Source: Actinopolymorpha cephalotaxi
GTDB lineage: Bacteria; Actinomycetota; Actinomycetes; Propionibacteriales; Actinopolymorphaceae
DNA: 64,000 bases
Direction: 5' to 3'
NCBI RefSeq assembly: GCF_013408535.1
Contig: NZ_JACBZA010000001.1
Coordinates: 2,688,850-2,752,849 of the forward strand
Made by a program: the position numbers and the translations under genes. Shown here piece by piece: positions 8,679 to 16,862 of the stretch. Within the stretch, counting starts at the first letter, position 1, and every line of letters begins with the position of its first letter. The notes beneath the pieces were generated by a model that saw only the letters and a list, made by a program, of their open reading frames with translations, made no database searches and was not told where the DNA came from.

Positions 8679-9341
8679 GTGCACATCGTGATCATGGGCT
8701 GCGGCCGGGTCGGTTCCACACTCGCGCACAGCCTCGAGGACCGCGGCCACAGCGTCGCGATCGTGGACCGGGCCGCCGAGGCCTTCCGCCGGCTAGGCCC
8801 GCACTTCGCCGGCCGCACCGTCACCGGAATCGGCTTCGACCGGGACGTCCTGATCGAGGCGGGAATCGAGCAGGCCGGTGCGTTCGCGGCGGTTTCCAGC
8901 GGAGACAACTCCAACGTCCTCGCCGCACGGATCGCCCGGGAGATCTTCCGGGTCGACAACGTGGTGGCCCGCATCTACGACCCCGGCCGGGCCGAGGTCT
9001 ACCAGCGGCTCGGCATCCCCACCGTGGCCACGATCCCCTGGACGACCCACCAGATCATCCGCCGGCTGCTGCCGGAGGGCTCGGAGCCGGAGTGGCGCGA
9101 CCCGACCGGCACCGTCCGGCTGGCCGAGGTGCACATCGGGTCCGCCTGGGTGGGCCACCGGGTGAGCGACCTGGAGCAGGCCTCCGGCGCCCGGGTGGCG
9201 TTCCTCACCCGGCTCGGCGAGGGGATCCTCCCCCACCGGGACACCGTCATCCAGGACGGCGACCTGGTGCACGTCATCATGCGGGAGGACGGCATCGCGA
9301 AGGTCGAGGCCGCATTCGCCACCGGACCGGAGGACGTCTGA
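8679..9341 (+). CDS. ceoB: TrkA-type potassium uptake regulator, first copy (CeoB-like)
   Basis: 220 residues. An RCK/TrkA-N Rossmann domain (about 1-125) begins IVIMGCGRVGSTLA, with the GxGxxG nucleotide loop and an acidic residue closing the second strand (AIVDRAAEAF). A TrkA-C domain (about 135-215) includes HRVSDLE and DGDLVHVIM. Such proteins bind NAD(H) or ATP on the cytoplasmic side and gate potassium transporters. The GTG start at 8679 has AAGGA 5 bases upstream. The stop overlaps the second TrkA gene (TGATG), so both are probably made in equal amounts. The order permease, ceoB, ceoC is the same as in Mycobacterium tuberculosis Rv2690c-Rv2692. Confidence 0.9.
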   Translation: MHIVIMGCGRVGSTLAHSLEDRGHSVAIVDRAAEAFRRLGPHFAGRTVTGIGFDRDVLIEAGIEQAGAFAAVSSGDNSNVLAARIAREIFRVDNVVARIYDPGRAEVYQRLGIPTVATIPWTTHQIIRRLLPEGSEPEWRDPTGTVRLAEVHIGSAWVGHRVSDLEQASGARVAFLTRLGEGILPHRDTVIQDGDLVHVIMREDGIAKVEAAFATGPEDV

Positions 9342-10024
9342 TGCGTGTCGTGATCGCCGGGGCCGGCAACGTCGGCCGTTCCATCGCCGCCGAACTCCTC
9401 GAGAACGACCACGAGGTCCTACTGATCGACCGGGACCCGCGGGCCACCAAGGCCGAGGCGGTGCCCAACGCGGAGTGGCTGCTGGCCGACGCCTGCGAAC
9501 TGTCCACGCTCGACGAGGCCGCGCTGCACCGCTGCCAGGTGGCGATCGCCGCGACCGGCGACGACAAGGCGAACCTCGTCGTGTCGCTGCTGGCCAAGAC
9601 CGAGTTCGGCGTGCCGCGGGTCGTCGCCCGGGTCAACCACCCCAAGAACGAGTGGATGTTCAACGAGTCCTGGGGAGTCGACGTCGCGGTCTCCACTCCC
9701 CGGATCATGGCCGCGCTGGTCGAGGAGGCGGTCTCGGTCGGTGACCTGGTGCGGTTGTTCACCTTCCGCCAGGGCGAGGCCAACCTGGTCGAGCTCACGC
9801 TGCCGTCCGACTCCACCTGCATCGGAAACCGCGTCCAGGACGTCTCCTGGCCACCCGACACCGTGCTGGTGACCATCGTGCGCGAGGGCCGGGTCCTGGT
9901 GCCCACCGGAGACACGCCGCTGGAGGCGCACGACGAGCTGCTGTTCGTCGCCGTCACCGAGCGGGAGAAGGAACTCCAGGAACTGCTGTGCCCGCACCAG
10001 GCGAAGAAGGCCCGCCAGGGCTGA
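9341..10024 (+). CDS. ceoC: TrkA-type potassium uptake regulator, second copy (CeoC-like)
   Basis: 227 residues with TrkA-N (MRVVIAGAGNVGRSIA; GxGxxG loop; LLIDRDPRAT) and TrkA-C (about 140-215, containing GNRVQDVSWPPDTVLVTIVR). It differs from the first copy by extra charged residues after the second strand and a lysine-rich C terminus (HQAKKARQG). The two proteins probably form the nucleotide-sensing ring of the uptake system. Its ATG overlaps the stop of ceoB by one base. It converges on the DUF3159 gene 39 bases downstream. Confidence 0.9.
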   Translation: MRVVIAGAGNVGRSIAAELLENDHEVLLIDRDPRATKAEAVPNAEWLLADACELSTLDEAALHRCQVAIAATGDDKANLVVSLLAKTEFGVPRVVARVNHPKNEWMFNESWGVDVAVSTPRIMAALVEEAVSVGDLVRLFTFRQGEANLVELTLPSDSTCIGNRVQDVSWPPDTVLVTIVREGRVLVPTGDTPLEAHDELLFVAVTEREKELQELLCPHQAKKARQG

Positions 10025-10062
10025 TCGGGCCGGGCGGGCTACTCGGGGTCCTCCCGGGCGGG

Positions 10063-10866
10063 TTACTTGTTGGGGTGCTGCCGGGCGGCGATCCGCTCGG
10101 CGGCCTGCTTGACCGCGCGGAAGTGTTCCTGCGGCACCGAGCCCTTCACCACGACGTACGTCAGCCAGAGCAGGACCAGCCACAGCGGCCAGCCCATCAC
10201 CACCCTGGCCACGCCGAGCGCGACCACCTGGTCGGCGAGGTACAACGGCAGCTGGACGGCGAGCTTGAGCAGGAAGAACCCCGACCACAACCAGCCCGCC
10301 CGGGTGAATGCCCGCAACAGCACCGGGTCGTCACGCCAGGCCGTGCCCCAACCGGCGGCCAGCCCGACCACGACACCGATCAGCGGCCAGCGCACCAGGT
10401 TGGCGACGAGGTAGCCGATCGCGTAGGCGGCGTTGATGAACAGGCCGGGCAGGTAGAAGTCGGCGGCCTTGCCGGTGGCGTTGGCGATCAGCGCCGCGAT
10501 GGCGACCCCGAAGAAGCCGCCGACGACGTTCTGCAGCGGGTCACGGCGTACCAGCCGGACGGCCGCGAACACCACGCCCACCCCGATCGCCACCATCAGC
10601 GCCGGCCGTAGCTGCTGGCCGGTGATGGTGAAGGTGGCGACGAACGCCAGACCGGGGAGTCCCGCGTCCAGCAGGCCGTTCCACCCGCCGAAGACGCGCA
10701 ACAGGGAGAACGCGTCCTCGTCCTCCCCCGCCGGCGCCTCGGCGCGCTCGGGAGCCTCAGGGTGCTCGGTAGTCGCGGAGTGCCCGGCGCGCTCGGGAGC
10801 CTCGGTGCGCTCGGCGGGCCGGCCGGGTGAGTCGTCGTCTGGGCGGGGCGACGGTCCGTCGGTCAC
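10063..10866 (-). CDS. DUF3159 integral membrane protein
   Basis: 267 residues. A disordered N-terminal part (1-60), rich in Pro/Glu/Arg, contains repeats of the APERAE type. Six hydrophobic helices then follow between about 70 and 235, with the family segment FGGWNGLLDAGLPGLAF before the first. DUF3159 has no known biochemical function; it is always close to dut/trkA in actinobacteria, which suggests a transport-related role. Two GTG starts are possible: 10866, with GGGAG 7 bases upstream, and 10872, which overlaps the stop of the OB-fold gene as GTGA. The first is preferred on spacing. Confidence 0.82.
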   Translation of the reverse strand: MTDGPSPRPDDDSPGRPAERTEAPERAGHSATTEHPEAPERAEAPAGEDEDAFSLLRVFGGWNGLLDAGLPGLAFVATFTITGQQLRPALMVAIGVGVVFAAVRLVRRDPLQNVVGGFFGVAIAALIANATGKAADFYLPGLFINAAYAIGYLVANLVRWPLIGVVVGLAAGWGTAWRDDPVLLRAFTRAGWLWSGFFLLKLAVQLPLYLADQVVALGVARVVMGWPLWLVLLWLTYVVVKGSVPQEHFRAVKQAAERIAARQHPNK

Positions 10867-10868
10867 GG

Positions 10869-11264
10869 TCACTCTCCCAGGGGCCTGAGCTCGTAGCGGG
10901 GGTTGTACATGATCCTGCGGTCGTCGTGCACGGCGATCCGGCCGCGGACGATGATGTTGCGGCCGGGTTCGATGCCGGCGATCCGGCGCCGGCCGAGCCA
11001 CACCAGGGCCACCTTGCCGGACCCGTCGTACAGCTCCGCCTCCAGTGCCGGCGTGCCCGCCCGGGGGCGCAGCGTCACCGTCTTGATGGTGCCGCGCAGC
11101 TGGACCAGCTCACGGTCGGCACAGCCGTGGATCGGGTCGTAGCCCGCCTCCAGCACGTCGTCCTGCAGCTCGGCCGCCTCGAGGTCGTCCTGGCTGCTGG
11201 TCAGTCTGGAAAGGGCACGACGCCACATACCGGTGCGTGTCGACCTGGACGTGTCGCCGCTCAT
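10869..11264 (-). CDS. OB-fold nucleic-acid-binding domain protein
   Basis: 131 residues. A short basic N terminus (MWRRALSRLTSS) is followed by an OB-fold of the tRNA-anticodon/RecG wedge type (about 55-125), with LVQLRGTIKTVTL, YDGSGKVALVWLGRRRIAGI and IIVRGRIAVHDDRRIMYNP. Orthologues lie between DUF3710 and DUF3159 in most actinobacteria; the function is unknown, with binding to nucleic acid presumed from the fold. The ATG at 11264 is used; it lacks a good ribosome site, and TACGCT 9 bases upstream could be a -10 for a near-leaderless message. A shorter start at 11228 is possible. Confidence 0.78.
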   Translation of the reverse strand: MSGDTSRSTRTGMWRRALSRLTSSQDDLEAAELQDDVLEAGYDPIHGCADRELVQLRGTIKTVTLRPRAGTPALEAELYDGSGKVALVWLGRRRIAGIEPGRNIIVRGRIAVHDDRRIMYNPRYELRPLGE

Positions 11265-11369
11265 GCGACGCAGCGTACTCGGAGGCTCCGGACGCGACGA
11301 GCCCGCACGGACGCGGGCAGCCGCGCGGCGCTCACGCACCGGAAACGTCGCCTGCGACCGTGGAGCCGC

Positions 11370-12143
11370 TCAGACCAGGTCGCCGGGGTCGTCGACGTCC
11401 TCGGGGCCGATCTGCTGGGCCTCCTCGGGCAGGCGCAGCGGGATCATGTCGCGCGGCGCCATCGGTCCCTTGCCCCGGACCACGACAACCTGCGCCATCG
11501 CCGCGAGGAGGGGTTCGGCGGCGTCGGGTTCGACCGCCGCGCGACCGATCAGCGTGCCGCGCAGGAACCACCGGGGGCCGTCCACACCGATGATGCGGGA
11601 CGCCTGGGTGGCCTGCTGGCCGTCGGGCATCGTGGCCGGGACGACGACCTTCACCTCGGGCCCGAACGGTCCCGTCCCCTCGGTCACCATGCCTCCGCGC
11701 CGGGTGGTCTCGGCCGCGATCTCGCGACGGATCTCGCCCCACAGGCCCTCGGTGCGCGGTGCCGCGAACGGCCGCAGCTCCAGCGCGGAGTCCTCCTGGA
11801 CGAACAGCGCGGCCACCACGGTCTGGGACTCCTCGTCCACCTGGAGCCGCAGCTCCAGCCCCTCGACGGGGTGCACCTGCAGCCCGCCGAGGTCGATCCG
11901 GCCCACCTCCAGCGGCTCGTCGAGGGAGTCCACGTCGGCGGCGTCGTAGGGCCCCTGGGTGCGCGGCGCCGAGCCGTCGCCCGAGGCCCCGCGTCCGGCC
12001 CCGGTCTCGTCGGCACCGGCGCCGGACTGCTCGTCGTCGACGGCGTACGTGGGCACGTCCTCGTCGGCCGGACGTCGGCCCCGGCGGCGGCGGTCGCGCG
12101 CGTCGAGGTCGGCGGGTGAGGAGTTGGCCCGTCGGAAAATCAC
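11370..12143 (-). CDS. DUF3710 protein
   Basis: 257 residues. A charged N-terminal stretch (1-65) contains RRRRGRRPADED. The conserved domain (about 70-235) includes GRIDLGGLQVHPVEGLEL, FAAPRTEGLWGEIRREIA and GVDGPRWFLRGTLIGRAA. The function is unknown; it is a cytoplasmic protein encoded directly after dut in nearly all actinobacteria. The GTG start at 12143 has GGAGGG about 8 bases upstream and is one base past the dut stop, so the pair is translationally coupled. No signal or membrane segment is seen. Confidence 0.85.
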   Translation of the reverse strand: MIFRRANSSPADLDARDRRRRGRRPADEDVPTYAVDDEQSGAGADETGAGRGASGDGSAPRTQGPYDAADVDSLDEPLEVGRIDLGGLQVHPVEGLELRLQVDEESQTVVAALFVQEDSALELRPFAAPRTEGLWGEIRREIAAETTRRGGMVTEGTGPFGPEVKVVVPATMPDGQQATQASRIIGVDGPRWFLRGTLIGRAAVEPDAAEPLLAAMAQVVVVRGKGPMAPRDMIPLRLPEEAQQIGPEDVDDPGDLV

Positions 12144-12144
12144 G

Positions 12145-12630
12145 TCAGATCCCTCCACCGCGGGGTTGGCCCGCATCGGTAAAGCCCCCGGTCGAGCCGT
12201 GGCCGCCGGCGCCGCGCAGCGACCCCGGCAGGGAGTCGACCTCGACGAACCGGGCACGTTCGACTTTCTGGATCACCAGCTGCGCGATGCGGTCACCGCG
12301 CCGGAACTCGACCGTGGTGTGGGGGTCGAGGTTGACCAGGACGACCTGGATCTCGCCGCGGTAGCCGGCGTCGACGGTGCCCGGTGCGTTGACGATCGAC
12401 ACGCCGAGCCTGGCCGCGAGGCCGGAACGCGGATGCACGAAGGCGGCGAATCCGGCGGGCAACGCCAGCGCCACTCCGGTCGGCACCACCCCGCGCTCAC
12501 CCGGGGCGAGCGTCACGTCGACCGTGGTCACGAGGTCAGCTCCGGCGTCACCGGGGTGGGCGTAGGCCGGAATCGTCACGTCGGGGTCGAGACGCCGGAT
12601 CAACACCGGTACGTCGTCCGTGCTGGTCAC
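12145..12630 (-). CDS. dut: Deoxyuridine 5'-triphosphate nucleotidohydrolase (dUTPase)
   Basis: 161 residues carrying all five trimeric-dUTPase motifs in order: HPGDAGADL (about 25), [11 protein letters not shown] (about 70), [11 protein letters not shown] (about 85), [13 protein letters not shown] (about 110) and the glycine-rich [12 protein letters not shown] (about 143). The enzyme hydrolyses dUTP to dUMP and pyrophosphate, keeping uracil out of DNA and feeding dTMP synthesis. Length and motif spacing are normal for Mycobacterium-type Dut. The GTG at 12630 follows a TAGGGT element. It is divergent from the DUF3093 gene, 53 bases apart. Confidence 0.95.
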   Translation of the reverse strand: MTSTDDVPVLIRRLDPDVTIPAYAHPGDAGADLVTTVDVTLAPGERGVVPTGVALALPAGFAAFVHPRSGLAARLGVSIVNAPGTVDAGYRGEIQVVLVNLDPHTTVEFRRGDRIAQLVIQKVERARFVEVDSLPGSLRGAGGHGSTGGFTDAGQPRGGGI

Positions 12631-12683
12631 GGTGCCCGACCCTACCCGCAATCCCGGGCGCTCGCGGTGGGAGGCTTGCCGAC

Positions 12684-13268
12684 GTGAACGCGCCATCGGA
12701 TCACACCCCGGACCACCCCGTGGGCCCCGCGCGGACCGGTTCGCCGGGGCCGTCACCCACGCCTGAGCGAGCGCCCGGGCCGGACTCCGGGCCAGAGTCC
12801 TACGCCGGGCGGGTCTACGCCGAACGCTGGTGGGTGCCGGCGTCCTGGTGGGCGTTCGCGGCGGTGATGGTGGCGTCGCTGTGGTTCGCCGCGGAGCACG
12901 CGATGGGCGTCCCCGGCCACGTGATCGGCGCCCTGGCGGCAGTGCTGTGCGGCGCGGGCCTGGGCTACCTCGGCAGCACCCGCGTCCTGGTCGACGGCGC
13001 CGGACTTTCGGTGGGCACCGCGCGGGCCCCGCGGGCGGCGATCGGCTCGGTGCTCGCCCTGACGACCGGGCAGGCCCGGACGCTGCGGGGGCCGGCGGCC
13101 GACGCGACCGCCCGGATGTTCCTGCGTCCCTACCTGTCCCGGGGGGTACGGGTGGAGATCACCGACCCGACCGACCCGACGCCGTACTGGTACGTCGCGA
13201 GCCGCCACCCCGAGCGGCTGGCCGCCGCGCTGGAGCGGGCTCCGGGCACCCGGCCCGTCGACGGCTGA
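12684..13268 (+). CDS. DUF3093 membrane protein
   Basis: 194 residues. A Pro-rich N-terminal tail (1-40) precedes the family signature [14 protein letters not shown], two membrane helices (about 53-72 and 76-96) and a PH-like cytoplasmic domain (about 100-180) with [20 protein letters not shown] and a conserved WYVASRHP. Orthologues are always divergent from dut, as here. The function is unknown. The GTG start at 12684 is supported by GGGAGG 8 bases upstream. Confidence 0.85.
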   Translation: MNAPSDHTPDHPVGPARTGSPGPSPTPERAPGPDSGPESYAGRVYAERWWVPASWWAFAAVMVASLWFAAEHAMGVPGHVIGALAAVLCGAGLGYLGSTRVLVDGAGLSVGTARAPRAAIGSVLALTTGQARTLRGPAADATARMFLRPYLSRGVRVEITDPTDPTPYWYVASRHPERLAAALERAPGTRPVDG

Positions 13269-13407
13269 GCCGCGGCGGCCCGGGTCCGCCTCCGACGGGG
13301 GCTGCCGGCGGTCCGCCCCGGTCCCGAACACCCCGCCCGTGCCACCGGGATCTCGCGCGAGCGGGTGCACGACATGCCAGACTCGACCAAAACAGGGAGG
13401 TTTCCAC

Positions 13408-13680
13408 GTGCAAAGGTCGAAACTCGGATGGACCGTCGTACGGAGTGTCAGCACTCTGGCCGCGGTCGCCGTGACCCGCAAGGCGGTCGACACCAGCTGG
13501 CGCTACGTCACCGGCAACGAGCCGCCCTCGGACCCGGAGGACCCCGACCTGACCTGGAAGGAAGCGGTCACCTGGGCGCTGGCCAGCGGGATGGGCATCG
13601 CCATCGCCCGGCTGCTGGCGACCCGGCAGGCCGCCAAGCTGTGGCAGCGCTGGACGGGTGAGCTGCCGCCGTCGAAGTAG
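13408..13680 (+). CDS. DUF4235 small membrane-associated protein
   Basis: 90 residues with one weak helix near the N terminus (VRSVSTLAAVAVTRKAV), a motif typical of DUF4235 (WRYVTGNEPPSDPEDP) and a second hydrophobic helix (WALASGMGIAIARLLATRQ). The function is unknown; the family is restricted to actinobacteria. The GTG start at 13408 has AGGGAGG 8 bases upstream. A long hairpin follows 37 bases after the stop. Confidence 0.82.
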   Translation: MQRSKLGWTVVRSVSTLAAVAVTRKAVDTSWRYVTGNEPPSDPEDPDLTWKEAVTWALASGMGIAIARLLATRQAAKLWQRWTGELPPSK

Positions 13681-13716
13681 CGCCGGCCACCGGCGAGGCG
13701 TCGCCCGTACACGACG

Positions 13717-13769
13717 ACGCGTCCGGTGGTGAGCCGCCGCACGTGGCGGTCGCTCACCCCCGGACGCGT
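13717..13769. terminator. Long hairpin between convergent DUF4235 and DUF4193 genes
   Basis: Arms 13717-13734 and 13752-13769 pair at 17 of 18 positions (ACGCGTCCGG with CCGGACGCGT, then GTGAGC with GCTCAC). An inner CCGCC/GGCGG stem continues around a GCACGT loop. There is no T-tract on either side. Its place between two convergent stop codons suggests a bidirectional terminator. Confidence 0.7.
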
Positions 13770-13851
13770 AGGTCTGTGTTCCCCGTCCAGCCCAGCCCGG
13801 CGGTGTGGCTGCCCGGCTGGGCTGCTGCTGCTCGGATCTGTCCTGCGGACC

Positions 13852-14151
13852 CTAGGCGGCGCAGTCCCGGCAGATCGGCCCGCCGTTCTTCTCGAACGCG
13901 AGCTGACTGCGGTGGTGCACCAGAAAGCAGTTCGAACAGGTGAACTCGTCCGCCTGGCGGGGCAGCACCCGCACGGAGAGTTCCTCGTTCGAAAGGTCGG
14001 CGCCCGGGAGCTCGAACGTCTCGGCCACCTCGGCCTCGTCGACGTCGACCTTCCCGGAGTTCTTGTCCATGCGCCGCGCCTTGAGCTCCTCGATGCTGTC
14101 CTCGGAAAGCTCCTCGTCCGTCTTGCGTGGCGCGTCGTAATCGGTGGCCAT
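13852..14151 (-). CDS. DUF4193 zinc-ribbon protein
   Basis: 99 residues. An acidic N terminus (MATDYDAPRKTDEELSEDS) and a central ELKARRMDKNSGKVDVDE segment precede a C-terminal ribbon with CSNCFLVHHRSQLA near residue 73 and CRDC near the end, giving four Cys for one zinc. DUF4193 is an actinobacterial marker found beside dut/DUF3093 (Rv2699c in M. tuberculosis). It may bind RNA polymerase or nucleic acid, but no function is established. The ATG at 14151 follows GAGGGAC. Confidence 0.87.
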   Translation of the reverse strand: MATDYDAPRKTDEELSEDSIEELKARRMDKNSGKVDVDEAEVAETFELPGADLSNEELSVRVLPRQADEFTCSNCFLVHHRSQLAFEKNGGPICRDCAA

Positions 14152-14502
14152 CGTCCCTCTTCCCCCTGGCTCAGCGGGTCTTGCGGTGTGCACGTCGTTG
14201 TGCGCTGTGTGTAGCTGTGTGTAACGGGACCCTCGGTCTGCGGCGCTCGGGCAGCGGGTCCGGACTGCTTATCGAGCACCTAACGCTCGGCGGGCTCAAC
14301 TTGTGCCCGATCCGGGGCGCAGATTCTGCCTTACCCCGCTCCGGGCCGGAGGCACCTGGATCAGGTGTCGTCGATCTGGTCGTCGAAGGCACGGTTTCAC
14401 CCGCCGTTTGACATGCGCGGCGCCCGGATCCTACCCCGGGTCGATGACAAACCGTCCCCGAGGATGACCTGATTTGCCACGAACGCCTGAAAGTCTTGCC
14501 TG
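14152..14502. promoter_or_regulatory. 351-base divergent intergenic region between DUF4193 and the ABC exporter
   Basis: No gene is seen here. On the plus strand TTGACA at 14408-14413 is followed 18 bases later by TACCCC (14432-14437), a weak candidate promoter for the ABC exporter, whose GTG start has no ribosome site. On the minus strand the repeated GTGTGTA words around 14203-14223 and a GATAAG at about 14266 lie in the DUF4193 leader region. These assignments are tentative. Confidence 0.3.
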
Positions 14503-15507
14503 GTGCTTGAACTCGTGGGTGTCACCAAGCGGTACGGCGACCGCGTCGCCGTCGATGATCTCTCCTTGTCGGTCGGGCCCGGCCAGATGTTCGGCTTCGT
14601 CGGAACCAACGGCGCGGGCAAGACCACGACGATGCGCATCCTGATGGGCGTCCTGGAACAGGACGCCGGGCAGGTCCGGTGGAACGGCCGTCCCGCCGAC
14701 GCCGACGCCCGGCGAAGCTTCGGGTACATGCCCGAGGAGCGCGGGCTCTACCCCAAGATGCGCATCCGCGAACAACTCGTCTACCTCGCCCGGCTGCGCG
14801 GCACCGCCCCCGACGTCGCCGCACCCGCGGTCGAGGAACTGCTGGCGGAGTTCGGCCTGGCCGACCGCGGCGGTGACCGGGTGGAGGCGCTCTCCCTCGG
14901 CAACCAGCAGCGGGTGCAGCTGGCCGCGGCGCTCGTCCACGACCCGGCGTTCCTGGTGCTGGACGAGCCGTTCTCCGGCCTGGACCCGGTGGGGGTCGAC
15001 GCGCTGGCCGAGATCCTCGCCCAGCGCGTACGCCGTGGCGTGGGGGTGCTGTTCTCCTCCCACCAGCTCGATCTGGTCGAACGCCTCTGCGACGCGGTCG
15101 GCATCATCGCGGCCGGCCGGATCGTGGCCACCGGCACGGTCGAGGAGCTGCGGACGCACAACCGCCCGCGCCGCTACCTCGTCGCGGTCGGTGCGGGTCC
15201 GGGCTGGACCGCCGGCGTTCCGGGCGTCGAGGTGGTCGCCGAGGACCGGCGTGACGGCAGCCTGGCCACCACGGTCGAGCTCGCCTCCACGGTCGACCCG
15301 CAGCACCTGCTCGACGCCGCCCGCGCCGCCGGTCCGGTGCACGAGTTCCGGCCGCTCATCCCGAGCCTGGTCGACCTTTTCCGCGAGGTCGTCTCCGAGG
15401 AGCTCCCCCAGTCCCCCGCCGGCGCCGCCACTACCAATGGCACCGACCGCACCGACGGCACCGACGGCAGCCACCGCAGCCCGGCCACCCAGGAGATTCC
15501 GGCATGA
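14503..15507 (+). CDS. ABC transporter ATP-binding protein (NatA-like exporter)
   Basis: 334 residues. Walker A GTNGAGKTTT is near residue 34, the Q-loop region MPEERGLYPKM near 82, the signature LSLGNQQRVQLA near 129 (SLGNQ variant of LSGGQ), Walker B FLVLDEPFSGLDP near 150 and the switch SSHQLD near 187. The C-terminal DUF4162-type region (from about 225) is found in Na+/drug-type exporters. It energises the membrane protein encoded next. The C-terminal 30 residues are a Thr/Asp/Gly-rich repeat. The stop overlaps the permease start (ATGA), so the two are coupled. Confidence 0.9.
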   Translation: MLELVGVTKRYGDRVAVDDLSLSVGPGQMFGFVGTNGAGKTTTMRILMGVLEQDAGQVRWNGRPADADARRSFGYMPEERGLYPKMRIREQLVYLARLRGTAPDVAAPAVEELLAEFGLADRGGDRVEALSLGNQQRVQLAAALVHDPAFLVLDEPFSGLDPVGVDALAEILAQRVRRGVGVLFSSHQLDLVERLCDAVGIIAAGRIVATGTVEELRTHNRPRRYLVAVGAGPGWTAGVPGVEVVAEDRRDGSLATTVELASTVDPQHLLDAARAAGPVHEFRPLIPSLVDLFREVVSEELPQSPAGAATTNGTDRTDGTDGSHRSPATQEIPA

Positions 15508-16727
15508 GCGCCCCACTGACCATGGTCGAGGCCACCCGCACGGTGGCCCGTCGCGAGCTCACCGAACGGCTGCGGGACAAGTCGTTCTGGGTCTCCACCG
15601 TCATCACGCTGCTGATCCTCGGCGTCGTCCTGTTCCTCCCGAAGCTGTTCGGCGGTGACGACACCTACCGGGTCGCGTACGCCGGACCCGACGCCGACCA
15701 GCTCGCCGCGTCGGTGAAGACCCAGGCCACCGCGCTCGACGTGACGGTCGAACGCGCCCGCTACGCCGACGAGGCCGCGGCCCGCGCCGCCGTCACCGAC
15801 GGCAAGCTGGACGCGTACGTCGGCACCGGCACGGTGATCGTCAAGGACAAGCTGGATCCGCAGATCGGCGCGGCGATCCAGACCGCACACCGCGACGTGG
15901 CGGCCGGTCAGCGGCTCCGCCAGGCGGGCCTGGACCCCGCGGCGGTCCAGGCGGCCCAGCAGGTCGCGCCGCTCGCGGTCGACGCGCTGGACCCGACCGA
16001 CCCCAAGGCCGACCAGCGCGGCCAGATCGCGTTCATCGGCAGCATCGTGCTGTACGGCCAGCTGATCGGTTACTGCATGTGGGTGGCGTTCGGCATCGTG
16101 GAGGAGAAGTCGAGCCGGGTGGTCGAGCTCATCCTGTCCGCGATCTCCACCAAGGCGCTGCTGGCCGGGAAGATTCTCGGGATCGGGCTCCTCGGGTTCG
16201 CCCAGCTGGCCCTGATCGCGGCGTTCGGCCTCGCGCTGGGCAACGCCACCGGCATGCTGAACGTCACCGCCGACCTGCTGGTCCCGGTCGGTTTCGTGTT
16301 GTTGTGGTTCGTGCTCGGCTACGGCTTCTACAGCTCGGTGTTCGCCGCGAGCGCGGCCCGGGTGTCGCGCCAGGAGGAGCTGCAGAACGTCATCACCCCG
16401 GCCAGCATGACCATCATGGTGTCGTTCTTCGCGACGTTCTACGTCAACTCCAACCCGGACTCCCTGATCTCGCGGTTGCTCTCGGTCCTGCCGCCGTTCT
16501 CGGCGCTGTGCGCGCCGGTGCGGATGGCGCGGGGTGACGCACCGCTGTGGGAGATCGGGCTGGCCCTGGTGCTGATGCTGGCCGCGATCGCCGCGCTGGT
16601 GGTGAGCGGCGCACGGATCTACGAGGGCGCGATCCTGCGGATGGGCGCCAAGATCTCCCTGTTGGACGCGTGGCGCGGCGCCCGGAAGGGCTCCTCCACC
16701 CCGGCCTCCGTCGAGGCGACCAGCTGA
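15504..16727 (+). CDS. ABC transporter permease (NatB-like, ABC-2 type)
   Basis: 407 residues. One N-terminal membrane helix (WVSTVITLLILGVVLFLP) precedes an extracellular domain of about 130 residues, followed by five to six helices (about 175-390) with FGIVEEKSSRVVELILSAIS, the typical ABC-2 motif. It pairs with the coupled ATPase to form an exporter. NatAB exports sodium in Bacillus; here the substrate is unknown and could equally be a drug or lipid. The start overlaps the ATPase stop, and a perfect hairpin terminator follows 28 bases after the stop. Confidence 0.88.
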   Translation: MSAPLTMVEATRTVARRELTERLRDKSFWVSTVITLLILGVVLFLPKLFGGDDTYRVAYAGPDADQLAASVKTQATALDVTVERARYADEAAARAAVTDGKLDAYVGTGTVIVKDKLDPQIGAAIQTAHRDVAAGQRLRQAGLDPAAVQAAQQVAPLAVDALDPTDPKADQRGQIAFIGSIVLYGQLIGYCMWVAFGIVEEKSSRVVELILSAISTKALLAGKILGIGLLGFAQLALIAAFGLALGNATGMLNVTADLLVPVGFVLLWFVLGYGFYSSVFAASAARVSRQEELQNVITPASMTIMVSFFATFYVNSNPDSLISRLLSVLPPFSALCAPVRMARGDAPLWEIGLALVLMLAAIAALVVSGARIYEGAILRMGAKISLLDAWRGARKGSSTPASVEATS

Positions 16728-16755
16728 GTCGAGACCACCAGCTGGCCGGAGCGAC

Positions 16756-16801
16756 AACAGGGAACGGCCCCCACCCTCTCGGGCGGGGGCCGTTCCCTGT
16801 T
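16756..16801 (+). terminator. Hairpin terminator after the ABC exporter
   Basis: A perfect 17-bp stem (16756-16772 with 16785-16801, beginning AACAGGGAACGG) encloses a 12-base loop. It lies 28 bases after the permease stop. There is no long T-run, only TT at the end of the stem, as often in high-GC genomes. It also faces the convergent binding-protein gene. Confidence 0.8.
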
Positions 16802-16812
16802 CGCTGCTCCGC

Positions 16813-16862
16813 GACTACCTGACCAGACCTACTTGACCGGGCCTATCTGACCGGGCCTACTT
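16813..16862. repeat. 14-bp tandem repeat across the stop of the binding-protein gene
   Basis: About 3.5 imperfect copies of CTACTTGACCGGGC run from about 16813 to the TAG of the binding-protein gene (16857-16859, minus strand). The last unit overlaps the stop codon and final lysine codon, so the repeat looks like an expansion of the gene's own 3' end. Confidence 0.7.
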
